Below are positions 1-8,672 of a stretch of DNA of 64,000 nt, one piece after another. The number at the start of each line of letters is the position of its first letter. Position 1 is the stretch's first letter. The stretch is from NCBI RefSeq assembly GCF_947503375.1, contig NZ_CANNDQ010000001.1, positions 496,001 through 560,000 on the forward strand, in the 5' to 3' direction. A program made the translations under genes and the position numbers. The notes under the pieces were generated by a model that searched no databases, had not been told where the DNA came from, and was given only the letters and a program-made list of their open reading frames with translations. This DNA comes from an uncultured Psychroserpens sp. (lineage in GTDB: Bacteria > Bacteroidota > Bacteroidia > Flavobacteriales > Flavobacteriaceae).

Positions 1-690
1 GAAAAAGGAAAAAAAGCAGAAACAAAAATACTCAAGGACGCCTATGCTAGACCTCAAACACTAGTTTTAATTACCGGAGAGAATAATGCTGAAATTATTG
101 AACAAATAAGAACAAATACGATAAAAATTGTCAATGCCTTTAGAAAAGAAGAGCTTAAAGAGAAGCAACGTAGAATTTCTAAATCACTATTTAACGACAA
201 GGTTTTGCAAGAGCAATTACAATTGTCAATGCGATTTCCAACAGCTTACAGGATAGCAAAGCACGAAGATGATTTTTTCTGGATTAGACGAGATATTGAG
301 ACAGGAACAATTGACATGATGATTTATGATGTTCCAAGCTCTGCTATAAGAAAAGGAGACAGCGCAGTTGTAGACATTGTTAGACTTCGAGATTCAATAG
401 GGAAAATACATATTGAAGGGACTCTAGAAAACACTTATATGGGAACTGAGGACGCCTATTCTCCATTTATATCTGAGACAATAATTGATAATAAACCAGC
501 ATATGAAACAAGAGGGTTATGGGATTTAAAAAACGCTTTTATGTCTGGACCTTTTATTAATTATGCTGTAGAAGATAAAATTAATAATAGACACTTGATC
601 GTTGAAGGCTATGTATTTGCGCCATCAGTAGCCAAAAGAGAGTATATGTTTGAACTTGAAGCAATTATTAAATCGTTAAAAATTAAGTAA
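1..690 (+). CDS. DUF4837 family protein (5' end outside window)
   Basis: The reading frame is already open at base 1, so the start lies upstream; about 229 C-terminal residues are visible. The visible part has no catalytic motif I can name. It matches my memory of the DUF4837 family, a Bacteroidota envelope lipoprotein family, with a soluble alpha/beta body containing FFWIRRDIETGTIDMMIYD and a later AYETRGLWD stretch. Any lipoprotein signal would be upstream and cannot be checked. An apparent TTG start at 205 is internal and should be ignored. It converges on tatA across a strong shared terminator. The order DUF4837, TatA, M23 and GH3 is, as I recall, common in flavobacteria. Function unknown. 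Confidence 0.75.
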   Translation, partial: EKGKKAETKILKDAYARPQTLVLITGENNAEIIEQIRTNTIKIVNAFRKEELKEKQRRISKSLFNDKVLQEQLQLSMRFPTAYRIAKHEDDFFWIRRDIETGTIDMMIYDVPSSAIRKGDSAVVDIVRLRDSIGKIHIEGTLENTYMGTEDAYSPFISETIIDNKPAYETRGLWDLKNAFMSGPFINYAVEDKINNRHLIVEGYVFAPSVAKREYMFELEAIIKSLKIK

Positions 691-691
691 A

Positions 692-723
692 CAAAAAGCC
701 AGCATAATCATGCTGGCTTTTTG
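692..723. terminator. bidirectional intrinsic terminator
   Basis: A perfect 14-bp stem (692-705 paired with 710-723) has a 4-base loop. It is flanked by A and T runs that give a U-tract on either strand. It lies between the convergent DUF4837 gene and tatA, so it probably serves both. Confidence 0.9.
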
Positions 724-746
724 TTTAGATATTGTAATTTAAACAC

Positions 747-932
747 TTATTCTTTTTTTTTAGATTCTGAAGAATCATCGTCTTTGCTAGCGTCTTTAAA
801 TTCTTTGATACCGCTTCCCAGACCTTTCATAAGCTCAGGTATTTTTTTTCCTCCAAATAACAATAATACTACGACAACGATTAAAACGATTTGCCAAGTT
901 CCAAAAGCTAAAAATATGCTTGATGCTATCAT
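747..932 (-). CDS. tatA: Sec-independent translocase subunit TatA/TatE
   Basis: This 61-residue protein has one N-terminal membrane helix (about residues 10-27) ending in the [12 protein letters not shown] hinge that typifies TatA/E, then an amphipathic helix ([14 protein letters not shown]) and an acidic/lysine-rich tail. TatA oligomers form the membrane passage for folded proteins carrying twin-arginine signals. The protein is shorter than E. coli TatA (about 89 residues) but typical of Bacteroidota. It is transcribed alone, with a candidate -7 box upstream (952-959) and the terminator at 692-723 downstream. tatC is not in this window. Confidence 0.93.
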   Translation of the reverse strand: MIASSIFLAFGTWQIVLIVVVVLLLFGGKKIPELMKGLGSGIKEFKDASKDDDSSESKKKE

Positions 933-951
933 AACGTATAATTTTGAATTG

Positions 952-959
952 CAAATTTA
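952..959 (-). promoter_or_regulatory. candidate -7 box for tatA
   Basis: On the minus strand this reads TAAATTTG, a match to the Bacteroidota -7 consensus TAnnTTTG. It lies about 20 bases before the tatA start codon. No convincing -33 TTG was found. Confidence 0.4.
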
Positions 960-1014
960 ATAATTAAACTTAAGAATAAACGTTTTATCTTAAACTTTAA
1001 GATAACACTAGGAA

Positions 1015-1041
1015 TTGTAGATTAAATTTTAATTAATTTTG
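1015..1041 (+). promoter_or_regulatory. candidate promoter of the M23-GH3 unit
   Basis: TTG at 1015-1017 and TAATTTTG at 1034-1041 are separated by 16 bases, slightly short of the usual Bacteroidota spacing. The -7 box ends 7 bases before the ATG at 1049, implying a very short or absent leader. Confidence 0.45.
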
Positions 1042-1048
1042 TTGGATA

Positions 1049-1915
1049 ATGACAGCAAAACAGAAAGAAAAGCGAATAGCAAAAAAACTACTGCACAAAT
1101 ACCGGTTAGTGGTGTTGAACGAAGACACATTTGAAGAGCGATTTGCAATAAAACTAACGAGATTGAATGTATTTGTCATTATGTCTATATCTACTATTTT
1201 ACTAATAGCAGGAACGATTTTTTTAATAGCATTCACTTCATTAAAAGAATACATTCCTGGATATTCTTCAACAGCTTTAAAACAGAAAGCTACAGATTTA
1301 AATTATAAAACAGATTCTTTAGAACAGGTTATAAAATTAAATGAACAGTATTACGCATCAATTAAGCGGGTATTAACAGGAGATGTAAGTACAGTTGAGT
1401 TTAACAGAGACTCTATAATTGATGCAGCTGCTATAGATGCTAGTGACATTGATTTAAAACCCACAAAAGAAGATTCTTTATTAAGGGAGGTTGTTGACAA
1501 GGAAGACAAATACAATGTTTTTGAATCGGCATTATCTTCTTCAAATGTTGTTTTGTTTCCTCCAGTTAATGGTGTTATTTCAGAACCTTTCGATCTCAAA
1601 GACAAACATTATGCAGTTGATGTTGTTGTAGTAAAAGATACTCCTGTAAAAGCAACAGCTGATGGAACTGTTATTTTTGCTGAATGGACTGCCGAGACAG
1701 GATACGTAATCATTATTGAACACAGTAATGAACTTATTTCGGTATATAAGCATAATGCTTCAATTACAAAACAACAAGGCGACCTAGTTAAAGCTGGAGA
1801 AGTAGTAGCTATGGCTGGAAATACAGGAGAATTAACTACAGGGCCACACTTACATTTTGAACTTTGGAATAGAGGATACCCGGTTAACCCAACTAATTTT
1901 ATTGATTTTAAGTAA
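1049..1915 (+). CDS. M23 family metallopeptidase, membrane-anchored
   Basis: This is a 288-residue murein endopeptidase-like protein. A basic cytoplasmic N-terminus is followed by one membrane helix (about 41-64), a linker, and a C-terminal LytM/M23 domain (about 168-286). Zinc-ligand motifs look intact: H187-x3-D191 and the HLHFE motif with H267 and H269. It should therefore be able to cleave peptidoglycan cross-links in the periplasm, in contrast to the degenerate EnvC-like protein at 58089. The stop codon overlaps the GH3 start by one base, implying translational coupling. The start is supported by a candidate -7 box just upstream. Confidence 0.88.
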   Translation: MTAKQKEKRIAKKLLHKYRLVVLNEDTFEERFAIKLTRLNVFVIMSISTILLIAGTIFLIAFTSLKEYIPGYSSTALKQKATDLNYKTDSLEQVIKLNEQYYASIKRVLTGDVSTVEFNRDSIIDAAAIDASDIDLKPTKEDSLLREVVDKEDKYNVFESALSSSNVVLFPPVNGVISEPFDLKDKHYAVDVVVVKDTPVKATADGTVIFAEWTAETGYVIIIEHSNELISVYKHNASITKQQGDLVKAGEVVAMAGNTGELTTGPHLHFELWNRGYPVNPTNFIDFK

Positions 1916-3417
1916 TGCGCTCTATAAAATCTGCTTTAGCGAAACCATTTGCACACTATGTGAAAAAATCCATATTAAAATGGGCTAACAAACCAGTTGA
2001 AACCCAAAACAAGGTCTTTAAAAAACTTGTCAGTCAAGCAGCAGATACTAAGTTTGGAATTGACCACAATTTTAACGACATCTCTACACATGAAGATTTT
2101 GTGAAGAAAGTGCCTATCAGAGATTATGAAGCTTTAAGACCATATGTAGATCGAGTTGTAAGTGGCGAAGAGAACGTACTCTGGAAGGGCAAACCGATTT
2201 ATTTTGCTAAAACGTCAGGAACAACATCAGGAGCTAAATACATTCCAATTACCAAAGAGAGCATGCCGACACACGTAGAAGCTGCTAGAAATGCAATTTT
2301 AATGTATATCGCAGAAACAGGAAATAGCTCATTTGTAGATGGTAAAATGATTTTTTTACAAGGAAGCCCAATCTTAGAAACACAGAATGGTATTCAGCTT
2401 GGCCGACTCTCAGGAATAGTTGCTCATTATGTGCCTAAATATCTCCAGAGAAATAGAATGCCATCATGGAAAACTAACTGTATTGATGACTGGGAAACTA
2501 AAGTAGAAGCTATCGTTGTAGAAACGCTACCGGAAAACATGACTATTATTTCTGGTATTCCATCATGGGTACAAATGTATTTTGAAAAAATAAATGAAAA
2601 AACCGGAAAGAAAGTTGGTGATGTTTTTAAGAATTTCAACCTGTTTATTTTTGGAGGTGTCAATTATGAACCTTACAGAGCAAAATTTGAAGACCTCATA
2701 GGAAGAAAAGTAGATAGTATTGAGCTATATCCTGCTAGCGAAGGGTTTTTTGCATACCAAGATTCACAACATGAAAAAGGCATGCTTTTACAACTCAATT
2801 CAGGCATTTTTTATGAATTTATTAAAGCAGACGAGTTTTTCAACGAACAGAAAAAGCGAATTACTATTGAAGATGTTGAGTTAGGGGTCAATTATGTTAT
2901 GATCGTCTCTACAAATGCTGGTCTTTGGGCATATAATATAGGAGATACTGTAGAGTTTACAAGTCTAAAACCTTATCGTGTAATTGTTTCAGGGCGCATA
3001 AAACATTTCATTTCTGCTTTTGGAGAACACGTTATCGGAAAAGAAGTTGAGCAAGCTATGCAAGAAGCAATATCTAAATTTAGTGCACAAATTTCAGAAT
3101 TTACTGTAGCTCCTCAAATAAACCCTGAATCAGGATTACCATACCATGAGTGGTTTATCGAATTTGATAAGGCTCCTGATGATCTAAATACTTTTGGCAA
3201 TGAAATAGATCAGTCTTTACAATTACAAAATAGTTATTATGAAGACTTGATCAAAGGCAATGTTCTTCAGCCACTAAAAGTAAAGATTATTCAAAAAAAC
3301 GGATTTCAAGATTACATGAGATCTATAGGAAAGTTAGGAGGTCAAAATAAACTTCCACGGCTTTCTAATGATCGGAAAATAGCAGACACATTATACAGTT
3401 TAAAATTAGTTAAATAG
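1915..3417 (+). CDS. GH3 family acyl-adenylating protein
   Basis: This 500-residue protein is recognisable as the GH3 family of adenylate-forming enzymes, known in plants as acyl acid-amido synthetases. The phosphate-binding motif TSGTTSGAKYIPIT is at about residues 99-112. The middle contains ELYPASEGFFAYQ, comparable to the acyl/ATP-binding region of plant GH3. A C-terminal VSGRIKHFISAFGEH motif fits the adenylation hinge. Length is slightly below plant GH3 (about 600). The gene follows the M23 peptidase with a one-base stop/start overlap and is followed by DUF6909. The substrate in flavobacteria is not known to me; amidation of a carboxylate is an inference from the family. Confidence 0.88.
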   Translation: MRSIKSALAKPFAHYVKKSILKWANKPVETQNKVFKKLVSQAADTKFGIDHNFNDISTHEDFVKKVPIRDYEALRPYVDRVVSGEENVLWKGKPIYFAKTSGTTSGAKYIPITKESMPTHVEAARNAILMYIAETGNSSFVDGKMIFLQGSPILETQNGIQLGRLSGIVAHYVPKYLQRNRMPSWKTNCIDDWETKVEAIVVETLPENMTIISGIPSWVQMYFEKINEKTGKKVGDVFKNFNLFIFGGVNYEPYRAKFEDLIGRKVDSIELYPASEGFFAYQDSQHEKGMLLQLNSGIFYEFIKADEFFNEQKKRITIEDVELGVNYVMIVSTNAGLWAYNIGDTVEFTSLKPYRVIVSGRIKHFISAFGEHVIGKEVEQAMQEAISKFSAQISEFTVAPQINPESGLPYHEWFIEFDKAPDDLNTFGNEIDQSLQLQNSYYEDLIKGNVLQPLKVKIIQKNGFQDYMRSIGKLGGQNKLPRLSNDRKIADTLYSLKLVK

Positions 3418-3420
3418 TGT

Positions 3421-3428
3421 TATATTTG
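3421..3428 (+). promoter_or_regulatory. candidate -7 box for the DUF6909 gene
   Basis: TATATTTG matches TAnnTTTG and lies 17 bases before the ATG at 3446. No clear -33 TTG is visible. If active, it would also feed the polysaccharide operon that follows. Confidence 0.4.
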
Positions 3429-3445
3429 CTCGCTAAACAAAGTGT

Positions 3446-5137
3446 ATGAGTCAGAAAAAACGTCATGAAAGAACGAGAGCTCAAGAGAGCTCAAATGCTA
3501 TTGAAAGAATGTATATAACTATGAGACACTTATTTAATCGTGGATTCTACAAACCCATGGGTGTTTCTGGAGAGACTTTACGCGAAGCACTTTTATTACT
3601 TCGCCCAGAAATCTATGGCTCAATTGCTGAAGAAAAGGCTGAGCTTGAAGGATTATTATATGTTATCGATAGATTACCAGAGGGCATTGAAGAATGCACC
3701 TTTATAAACCTTACAAGTGATGAAGGTTATGGAAATTCACATTTTAAACCTATTATTCCTCCTAAGAGAAGACGTAATTGCTATCGTATAGATGACGAAC
3801 AAATGAACATTGAAGTTACTCGTGGCCGTTCAGAAATTTATGACATATTAACCCATTTAACCTTTCTGTTTGTTGAATCTCATAAAATAAGCAAACGTGT
3901 TTTGATTGATGAGCAAGGAACAACAACTCGCGATTGGATGAAGTTGGAAAAAGCGGTTTTATCATCTAAAAAACTAAACCAAAAAGATCGTGAAATAGCT
4001 ATTACGCACACAGCAAATATTTTAGGAAGAACCTTCAATGAACTGACCGATGCTCATAAACAGTTTGAATCTGCAGCAAAACCAGAACGTTTACTACATA
4101 TCATTTATTGGTTAGGTAAACTAGCAATAGAAGAAGTTGTAAATAACAATAAAAGAACAGTTACATTTAGTCCTGTATTGAGAGAACGCCTTGGCCATCA
4201 TATTCATGGTGAGATCTGGGCAGATAACATAAAACGCATTTTACATAAGAACAACCTCTTAGAGAGACCAATTCATGTAATCAGTGCCAATATGCACAGT
4301 GTAATGAATTCTATTTTTGCGCCCACAGCACTCAAAAACTTAACGTCTAAAAAGAGTATTTTTGAAGTTTATGAGGCGTTAAGTCAAAAAGATAATCAAA
4401 GCTTACGCAATAAAGTAACCAAAGAAGCGTTGCAGAATGGAATGGTCTATATAGAAGATACATCTGGAACCAATATTGATGTTCAAATTTTTGATACAGA
4501 AAAAATAGACTTTTCTCAATTAGACATTGAGATTAATGAAACATACAAAGGCAAAGAAAAACCGGTTATTTTTGTTATGGACTACGCTTTTGGAGAACAG
4601 GCCTACGAAACTATTGATGAGCTATTAAAGCCGATCAAAGCCGATGGGAAAAAGGTACATTTAAATGTAGAGTCAATTTCAATAATGGGGAAAGCTGGAA
4701 TTTTAGAAGGAGGCAAAGGCGATATCATGATTCCTTCAGCGCATATTTTTGAAGGAACGGCTGACAACTATCCTTTTGAAAATGAGTTATGTAAAGCAGA
4801 TATGAACGGTCATGGTGTTGATGTTTATGAAGGCTCAATGATTACCGTTTTAGGCACTTCTCTTCAAAATAAAGAAATATTGAAGTTTTTCCATAATTCG
4901 ACATGGAATGTCATTGGACTAGAGATGGAAGGTGCACATTATCAAAAGGCTATTCAAGCGGCATCTAAAGTAAGAAGAAGTATTAATCCAGACGTAAAAG
5001 TTAGATATGCGTACTATGCAAGTGATAATCCCTTAGAAACTGGAAGCACTCTGGCTTCTGGAGGTTTGGGGACATCTGGAGTGAAACCAACATATTTAAT
5101 AACAAGAAAAATTTTACAACAAATATTTGAGAAATGA
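3446..5137 (+). CDS. DUF6909 family protein, nucleosidase-like C-terminus
   Basis: This 563-residue soluble protein has no signal peptide. I recognise it as the flavobacterial family now called DUF6909, whose function is not established. Reading the C-terminal third, I see three motifs in the order found in nucleoside phosphorylase/nucleosidase folds: GKAGILEGGKGDIMIP at 415-430, GLEMEGAHY with E493-M494-E495, and YYASDNP with D527. In that fold the EME glutamate binds ribose and the SD aspartate contacts the base. The N-terminal 350 residues are mostly helical with no motif I recognise. The start of the next gene overlaps its stop by 4 bases. Confidence 0.75.
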   Translation: MSQKKRHERTRAQESSNAIERMYITMRHLFNRGFYKPMGVSGETLREALLLLRPEIYGSIAEEKAELEGLLYVIDRLPEGIEECTFINLTSDEGYGNSHFKPIIPPKRRRNCYRIDDEQMNIEVTRGRSEIYDILTHLTFLFVESHKISKRVLIDEQGTTTRDWMKLEKAVLSSKKLNQKDREIAITHTANILGRTFNELTDAHKQFESAAKPERLLHIIYWLGKLAIEEVVNNNKRTVTFSPVLRERLGHHIHGEIWADNIKRILHKNNLLERPIHVISANMHSVMNSIFAPTALKNLTSKKSIFEVYEALSQKDNQSLRNKVTKEALQNGMVYIEDTSGTNIDVQIFDTEKIDFSQLDIEINETYKGKEKPVIFVMDYAFGEQAYETIDELLKPIKADGKKVHLNVESISIMGKAGILEGGKGDIMIPSAHIFEGTADNYPFENELCKADMNGHGVDVYEGSMITVLGTSLQNKEILKFFHNSTWNVIGLEMEGAHYQKAIQAASKVRRSINPDVKVRYAYYASDNPLETGSTLASGGLGTSGVKPTYLITRKILQQIFEK

Positions 5138-6198
5138 GTGAAAACATACATGAAGAATACACAAATAAAAATAAATCTGAAGAAGTAGATTTAATCGTTT
5201 TTTTTAATCAAATAGGAAACTTTTTTACCAAGATTTATAACTTTATTAAGTCAATCTTTAAATCCATTTTATCTGTTTTTGTCTTTTTATTAAAAGCTAT
5301 AATAGATAATTTCAAGTTGATAATGATTGTTTTATTTTGCTCTGCAATTATTGGTTACGCACTTGAAAAATACATGCCAGATGTATATGAGTCTTCTATG
5401 TTTGTAAAACCATACTTTGATTCTAAATATCAGTTAGTAAATAATATAAATTATTTCAATGCTTTATTAGCTAACGAGGAATATGATACTTTTGCACAAA
5501 TTTTCAATATCGATCAAGAAGACTCGAAAAGTGTTATTGCTTTTGATATCGATATAGGTCCTGAGAGTGAAAATGACAAGATAAAAGAATACGACACATA
5601 CCTAAAGTCATTAGATAGTATAAGAGCTCAAGAGATTTCGTATGATGAATTTATTGAAAACAGAGATATCTTTTCTTCTAATTTTTATGAAATTACAGTA
5701 GAATCAAAAAAGAAAGATATTTTTAAGAACTTAGAAAAAGGACTCAATTCATCATTTGAAAACACATATTCTGAAAAGAAAATGAAGAAAAGAGATTCTT
5801 TAATATACATTCAGAAACAAAACATTATATCTTCTATCAAGTCTGTAGATTCATTACAAAAAGTGTATATAAGAGTCTTAGAACAAGAATCTAAGTCCAA
5901 CAGTCAGAAAATTGGTATTGGAGAAGGTTTTTCTATCGAGCCAGCTGAATCAAAAACTAAAGAATTTGAACTTTTAAATAAAGAATTAGAACTAAGAAAA
6001 GAACTTCAAAGATTAGATGAACAAAAAGTTGAAGAAGATGTATTTTTTGATACAGTTTCAGGCTTTCAAGAAATAGGTAGTGTGACTAATGGTTTTTTAC
6101 AGAAGTATTCGATCATCTTTCCAATTTTATCCTTTCTTGCTTTATTTCTAATTTTTCTAACTAAAATTATTGTTAGGTTTGTTAAAAACTATGAGTAA
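5134..6198 (+). CDS. Wzz-like chain-length/co-polymerase protein
   Basis: This 354-residue protein has two membrane helices near its ends (about 60-78 and 325-347) enclosing a charged, coiled-coil-rich periplasmic region of about 240 residues. That is the layout of polysaccharide co-polymerases that set chain length in Wzx/Wzy systems. An extra hydrophobic amphipathic stretch lies at 30-57. No C-terminal Walker motifs or tyrosine cluster are present, so it is not a fused tyrosine autokinase. It is the first gene of the polysaccharide locus, overlapping the DUF6909 stop by 4 bases and rfbB by 8. Family assignment rests on architecture and context, not on strong sequence motifs. Confidence 0.65.
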   Translation: MSENIHEEYTNKNKSEEVDLIVFFNQIGNFFTKIYNFIKSIFKSILSVFVFLLKAIIDNFKLIMIVLFCSAIIGYALEKYMPDVYESSMFVKPYFDSKYQLVNNINYFNALLANEEYDTFAQIFNIDQEDSKSVIAFDIDIGPESENDKIKEYDTYLKSLDSIRAQEISYDEFIENRDIFSSNFYEITVESKKKDIFKNLEKGLNSSFENTYSEKKMKKRDSLIYIQKQNIISSIKSVDSLQKVYIRVLEQESKSNSQKIGIGEGFSIEPAESKTKEFELLNKELELRKELQRLDEQKVEEDVFFDTVSGFQEIGSVTNGFLQKYSIIFPILSFLALFLIFLTKIIVRFVKNYE

Positions 6199-7246
6199 TT
6201 CAAAAAAAATACTAATTACTGGTGGTGCAGGGTTTATTGGTTCACATGTTGTAAGATTATTTGTTAAAAAATATCCTGAATATCATATTTTTAACCTTGA
6301 TGCATTGACTTATGCTGGAAACCTTGAAAATTTATCAGATATAGAAAACGAAGCAAACTATACTTTTATAAAAGGAGATATAACTGACGAAACTTTAGTC
6401 GATGAGCTTTTTAAAAAGTATAGATTTAATAGCGTTATTCACCTTGCAGCAGAATCACACGTAGACAGATCCATATCAGACCCACTGTCCTTTGTTAAGA
6501 CCAATATTATTGGCACTATGGTTTTATTGAATTCATTTAAAAACTTATGGAAATCAGATTTTTCAAATAAGTTGTTTTACCATATAAGTACAGATGAGGT
6601 TTATGGATCACTTGGACACACTGGGCTTTTCAAAGAAACGACACCTTATGACCCTAATTCTCCATATTCTGCATCTAAAGCTGGTTCAGATCATTTTGTC
6701 AGAGCTTACGGAGAGACTTATGGAATACCTTATATAATTTCTAATTGTTCAAATAATTATGGGCAAAATCAGTTTCCTGAAAAATTAATTCCATTATTTA
6801 TTAATAATATAATCAACAACAAGCCTTTGCCTGTATATGGAGATGGAAATTACACAAGAGATTGGCTATACGTTAAAGACCATGCCACAGCTATAGATTT
6901 GATTTTTCACAAGGGTAAACTTTCAGAAACCTATAACATTGGAGGTTTCAATGAGTGGAAAAATATAGATTTGGTAAAACTATTATGCCAGCAAATGGAT
7001 GTTAAATTAGGGCGAAAACAAGGAGCATCTGAAGAACTAATTACATTTGTAAAAGATCGCCCAGGACACGACCTAAGATATGCAATTGATGCAAGTAAAA
7101 TCAACAAAGAACTTGGATGGTACCCATCAGTTACATTTGAAGAAGGGCTATCTAAAACCATAGAATGGTACTTGAACAATCAGACTTGGCTCGATAATAT
7201 CACAAGTGGAGATTACGAATCATACTACCAAAGACAATACAGCTAA
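6191..7246 (+). CDS. rfbB: dTDP-glucose 4,6-dehydratase
   Basis: This extended SDR enzyme of 351 residues converts dTDP-glucose to dTDP-4-keto-6-deoxyglucose, the second step to dTDP-L-rhamnose. The NAD-binding motif TGGAGFIGSH is at the N-terminus. HLAAESHVDRS, the catalytic STDEVYG and YSASK follow, and SNNYGPxQ appears as SNNYGQNQ. I place the start at the ATG at 6191 because MSNSKKILITGGAGFIG aligns with family N-termini; an in-frame TTG at 6170 is less likely. It overlaps the Wzz-like gene by 8 bases and precedes rfbA by 15. Confidence 0.95.
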   Translation: MSNSKKILITGGAGFIGSHVVRLFVKKYPEYHIFNLDALTYAGNLENLSDIENEANYTFIKGDITDETLVDELFKKYRFNSVIHLAAESHVDRSISDPLSFVKTNIIGTMVLLNSFKNLWKSDFSNKLFYHISTDEVYGSLGHTGLFKETTPYDPNSPYSASKAGSDHFVRAYGETYGIPYIISNCSNNYGQNQFPEKLIPLFINNIINNKPLPVYGDGNYTRDWLYVKDHATAIDLIFHKGKLSETYNIGGFNEWKNIDLVKLLCQQMDVKLGRKQGASEELITFVKDRPGHDLRYAIDASKINKELGWYPSVTFEEGLSKTIEWYLNNQTWLDNITSGDYESYYQRQYS

Positions 7247-7261
7247 AAACTTATTTATTTT

Positions 7262-8125
7262 ATGAGAGGAATAATACTAGCGGGAGGATCAGGCACAAGA
7301 TTACACCCATTGACATTATCAGTAAGTAAGCAATTAATGCCAATTTATGATAAACCAATGATCTATTACCCTCTTTCAACGCTCATGTGGTCTGGCATAA
7401 GAGATATTCTTATAATTTCAACACCTCACGACTTACCACTTTTCAAAAAATTATTAGGTGATGGGAAAAAATTCGGGTGTAACTTTGAATATGCAGTTCA
7501 AGAAGCTCCAAAAGGATTGGCAGAGGCTTTTATAATAGGTGAAGAATTTATAGGAAATGAAAAAGTAGCATTGATACTAGGTGACAACATTTTCTATGGA
7601 ACAGGTCTTGAGCAATTATTACAATCTAATAATGACCCTGTTGGAGGAATAATATACGCTTACCATGTTCATGATCCAGAACGCTATGGTGTTGCGCAAT
7701 TTGATTCAGAAGGAAACGTTATTTCAATTGAAGAAAAGCCCGCAAACCCAAAATCCAATTATGCAGTTCCTGGGATTTATTTCTACGATAATTCTGTGGT
7801 TGAAATAGCTAAAAATATAAAGCCAAGTCACAGAGGTGAGTTAGAAATCACAGATATAAATAAAGAGTATTTAAAACAAGGTAAGCTCAAAGTTAGTGTT
7901 TTAGACAAAGGTACTGCGTGGTTAGATACAGGAACATTTAACTCCCTTATGCAGGCGTCTCAATTTGTTCAGGTTATAGAAGAGCGTCAAGGGTTGAAAA
8001 TAGGAGCTATAGAAGAGGTAGCTTATAGAATGGGATATATAGATAGGAAACAACTAAAAACACTAATACAGCCGTTAATTAAAAGCGGGTACGGAAAACA
8101 CTTACTTAGTATTTTGGAGCAATAG
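7262..8125 (+). CDS. rfbA: glucose-1-phosphate thymidylyltransferase
   Basis: At 287 residues this has the usual length of RmlA. It makes dTDP-glucose from glucose-1-phosphate and dTTP, the first step to dTDP-rhamnose. The nucleotide-binding signature [11 protein letters not shown] begins at residue 8, followed by [27 protein letters not shown] carries the metal-binding Asp, and [20 protein letters not shown] is the sugar-binding region. rfbC follows after one base. It belongs to the complete rfbBACD set in this operon. Confidence 0.96.
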   Translation: MRGIILAGGSGTRLHPLTLSVSKQLMPIYDKPMIYYPLSTLMWSGIRDILIISTPHDLPLFKKLLGDGKKFGCNFEYAVQEAPKGLAEAFIIGEEFIGNEKVALILGDNIFYGTGLEQLLQSNNDPVGGIIYAYHVHDPERYGVAQFDSEGNVISIEEKPANPKSNYAVPGIYFYDNSVVEIAKNIKPSHRGELEITDINKEYLKQGKLKVSVLDKGTAWLDTGTFNSLMQASQFVQVIEERQGLKIGAIEEVAYRMGYIDRKQLKTLIQPLIKSGYGKHLLSILEQ

Positions 8126-8126
8126 T

Positions 8127-8672
8127 ATGAAAGCAACAGAAACACATCTTAAAGGGTGCTTTATTTTAGAACCTCAAGTTTATGAAGATAAAAGAGGTTA
8201 TTTTTTTGAAAGTTTTAATAAAGAAAAGTTCAATACAATCATTGGTCAAGATATTAATTTCGTTCAAGACAACCAATCCCGCTCTTTTAAAGGTGTTTTA
8301 AGAGGGTTACACTATCAAACCGGAAAACATGCTCAAGCAAAATTAGTAAGAGTAATTAAAGGACTGGTGTTAGATGTAGCTGTAGATATTAGAGAGGGAT
8401 CTGTTACCTTTGGTCAGCAAGTTTCTGTTGAGCTATCTAACAAAAATAAAAAACAATTATTTATTCCTAGAGGCTTTGCTCATGGATTCATTGTGTTAAG
8501 TGACGAAGCAGTTTTTTCATATAAATGTGATAATTATTACAACAAAGAATCTGAGGCAGGAATCATTTATAATGACCCAAAGCTAAATATTGATTGGGGT
8601 CTTTCAGAAAGTGAGATTATTGTATCTGAAAAAGATGTACTTTTGCCAAAATTAGATAATGCAATACTGTAA
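8127..8672 (+). CDS. rfbC: dTDP-4-dehydrorhamnose 3,5-epimerase
   Basis: This 181-residue RmlC cupin is the third enzyme of dTDP-L-rhamnose synthesis, epimerising C3 and C5 of the 4-keto sugar. Visible motifs are DKRGYFFESFN near the N-terminus, QDNQSRS, VLRGLHYQ with the catalytic His, AKLVRVIKGLVLDVAVDIR, and FIPRGFAHGF. One base separates it from rfbA, and its stop overlaps the rfbD start by one base. Confidence 0.96.
   Translation: MKATETHLKGCFILEPQVYEDKRGYFFESFNKEKFNTIIGQDINFVQDNQSRSFKGVLRGLHYQTGKHAQAKLVRVIKGLVLDVAVDIREGSVTFGQQVSVELSNKNKKQLFIPRGFAHGFIVLSDEAVFSYKCDNYYNKESEAGIIYNDPKLNIDWGLSESEIIVSEKDVLLPKLDNAIL

Noticed and set aside
205..690. TTG at 205 as start of a 161-residue protein
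   Set aside because: The same frame is open back to base 1, so this is the interior of a gene truncated by the window edge.
721..960. Forward open frame of 79 codons opposite tatA
   Set aside because: It is fully antisense to a clear TatA protein, starts inside the terminator and has a low-complexity Asn/Thr product.
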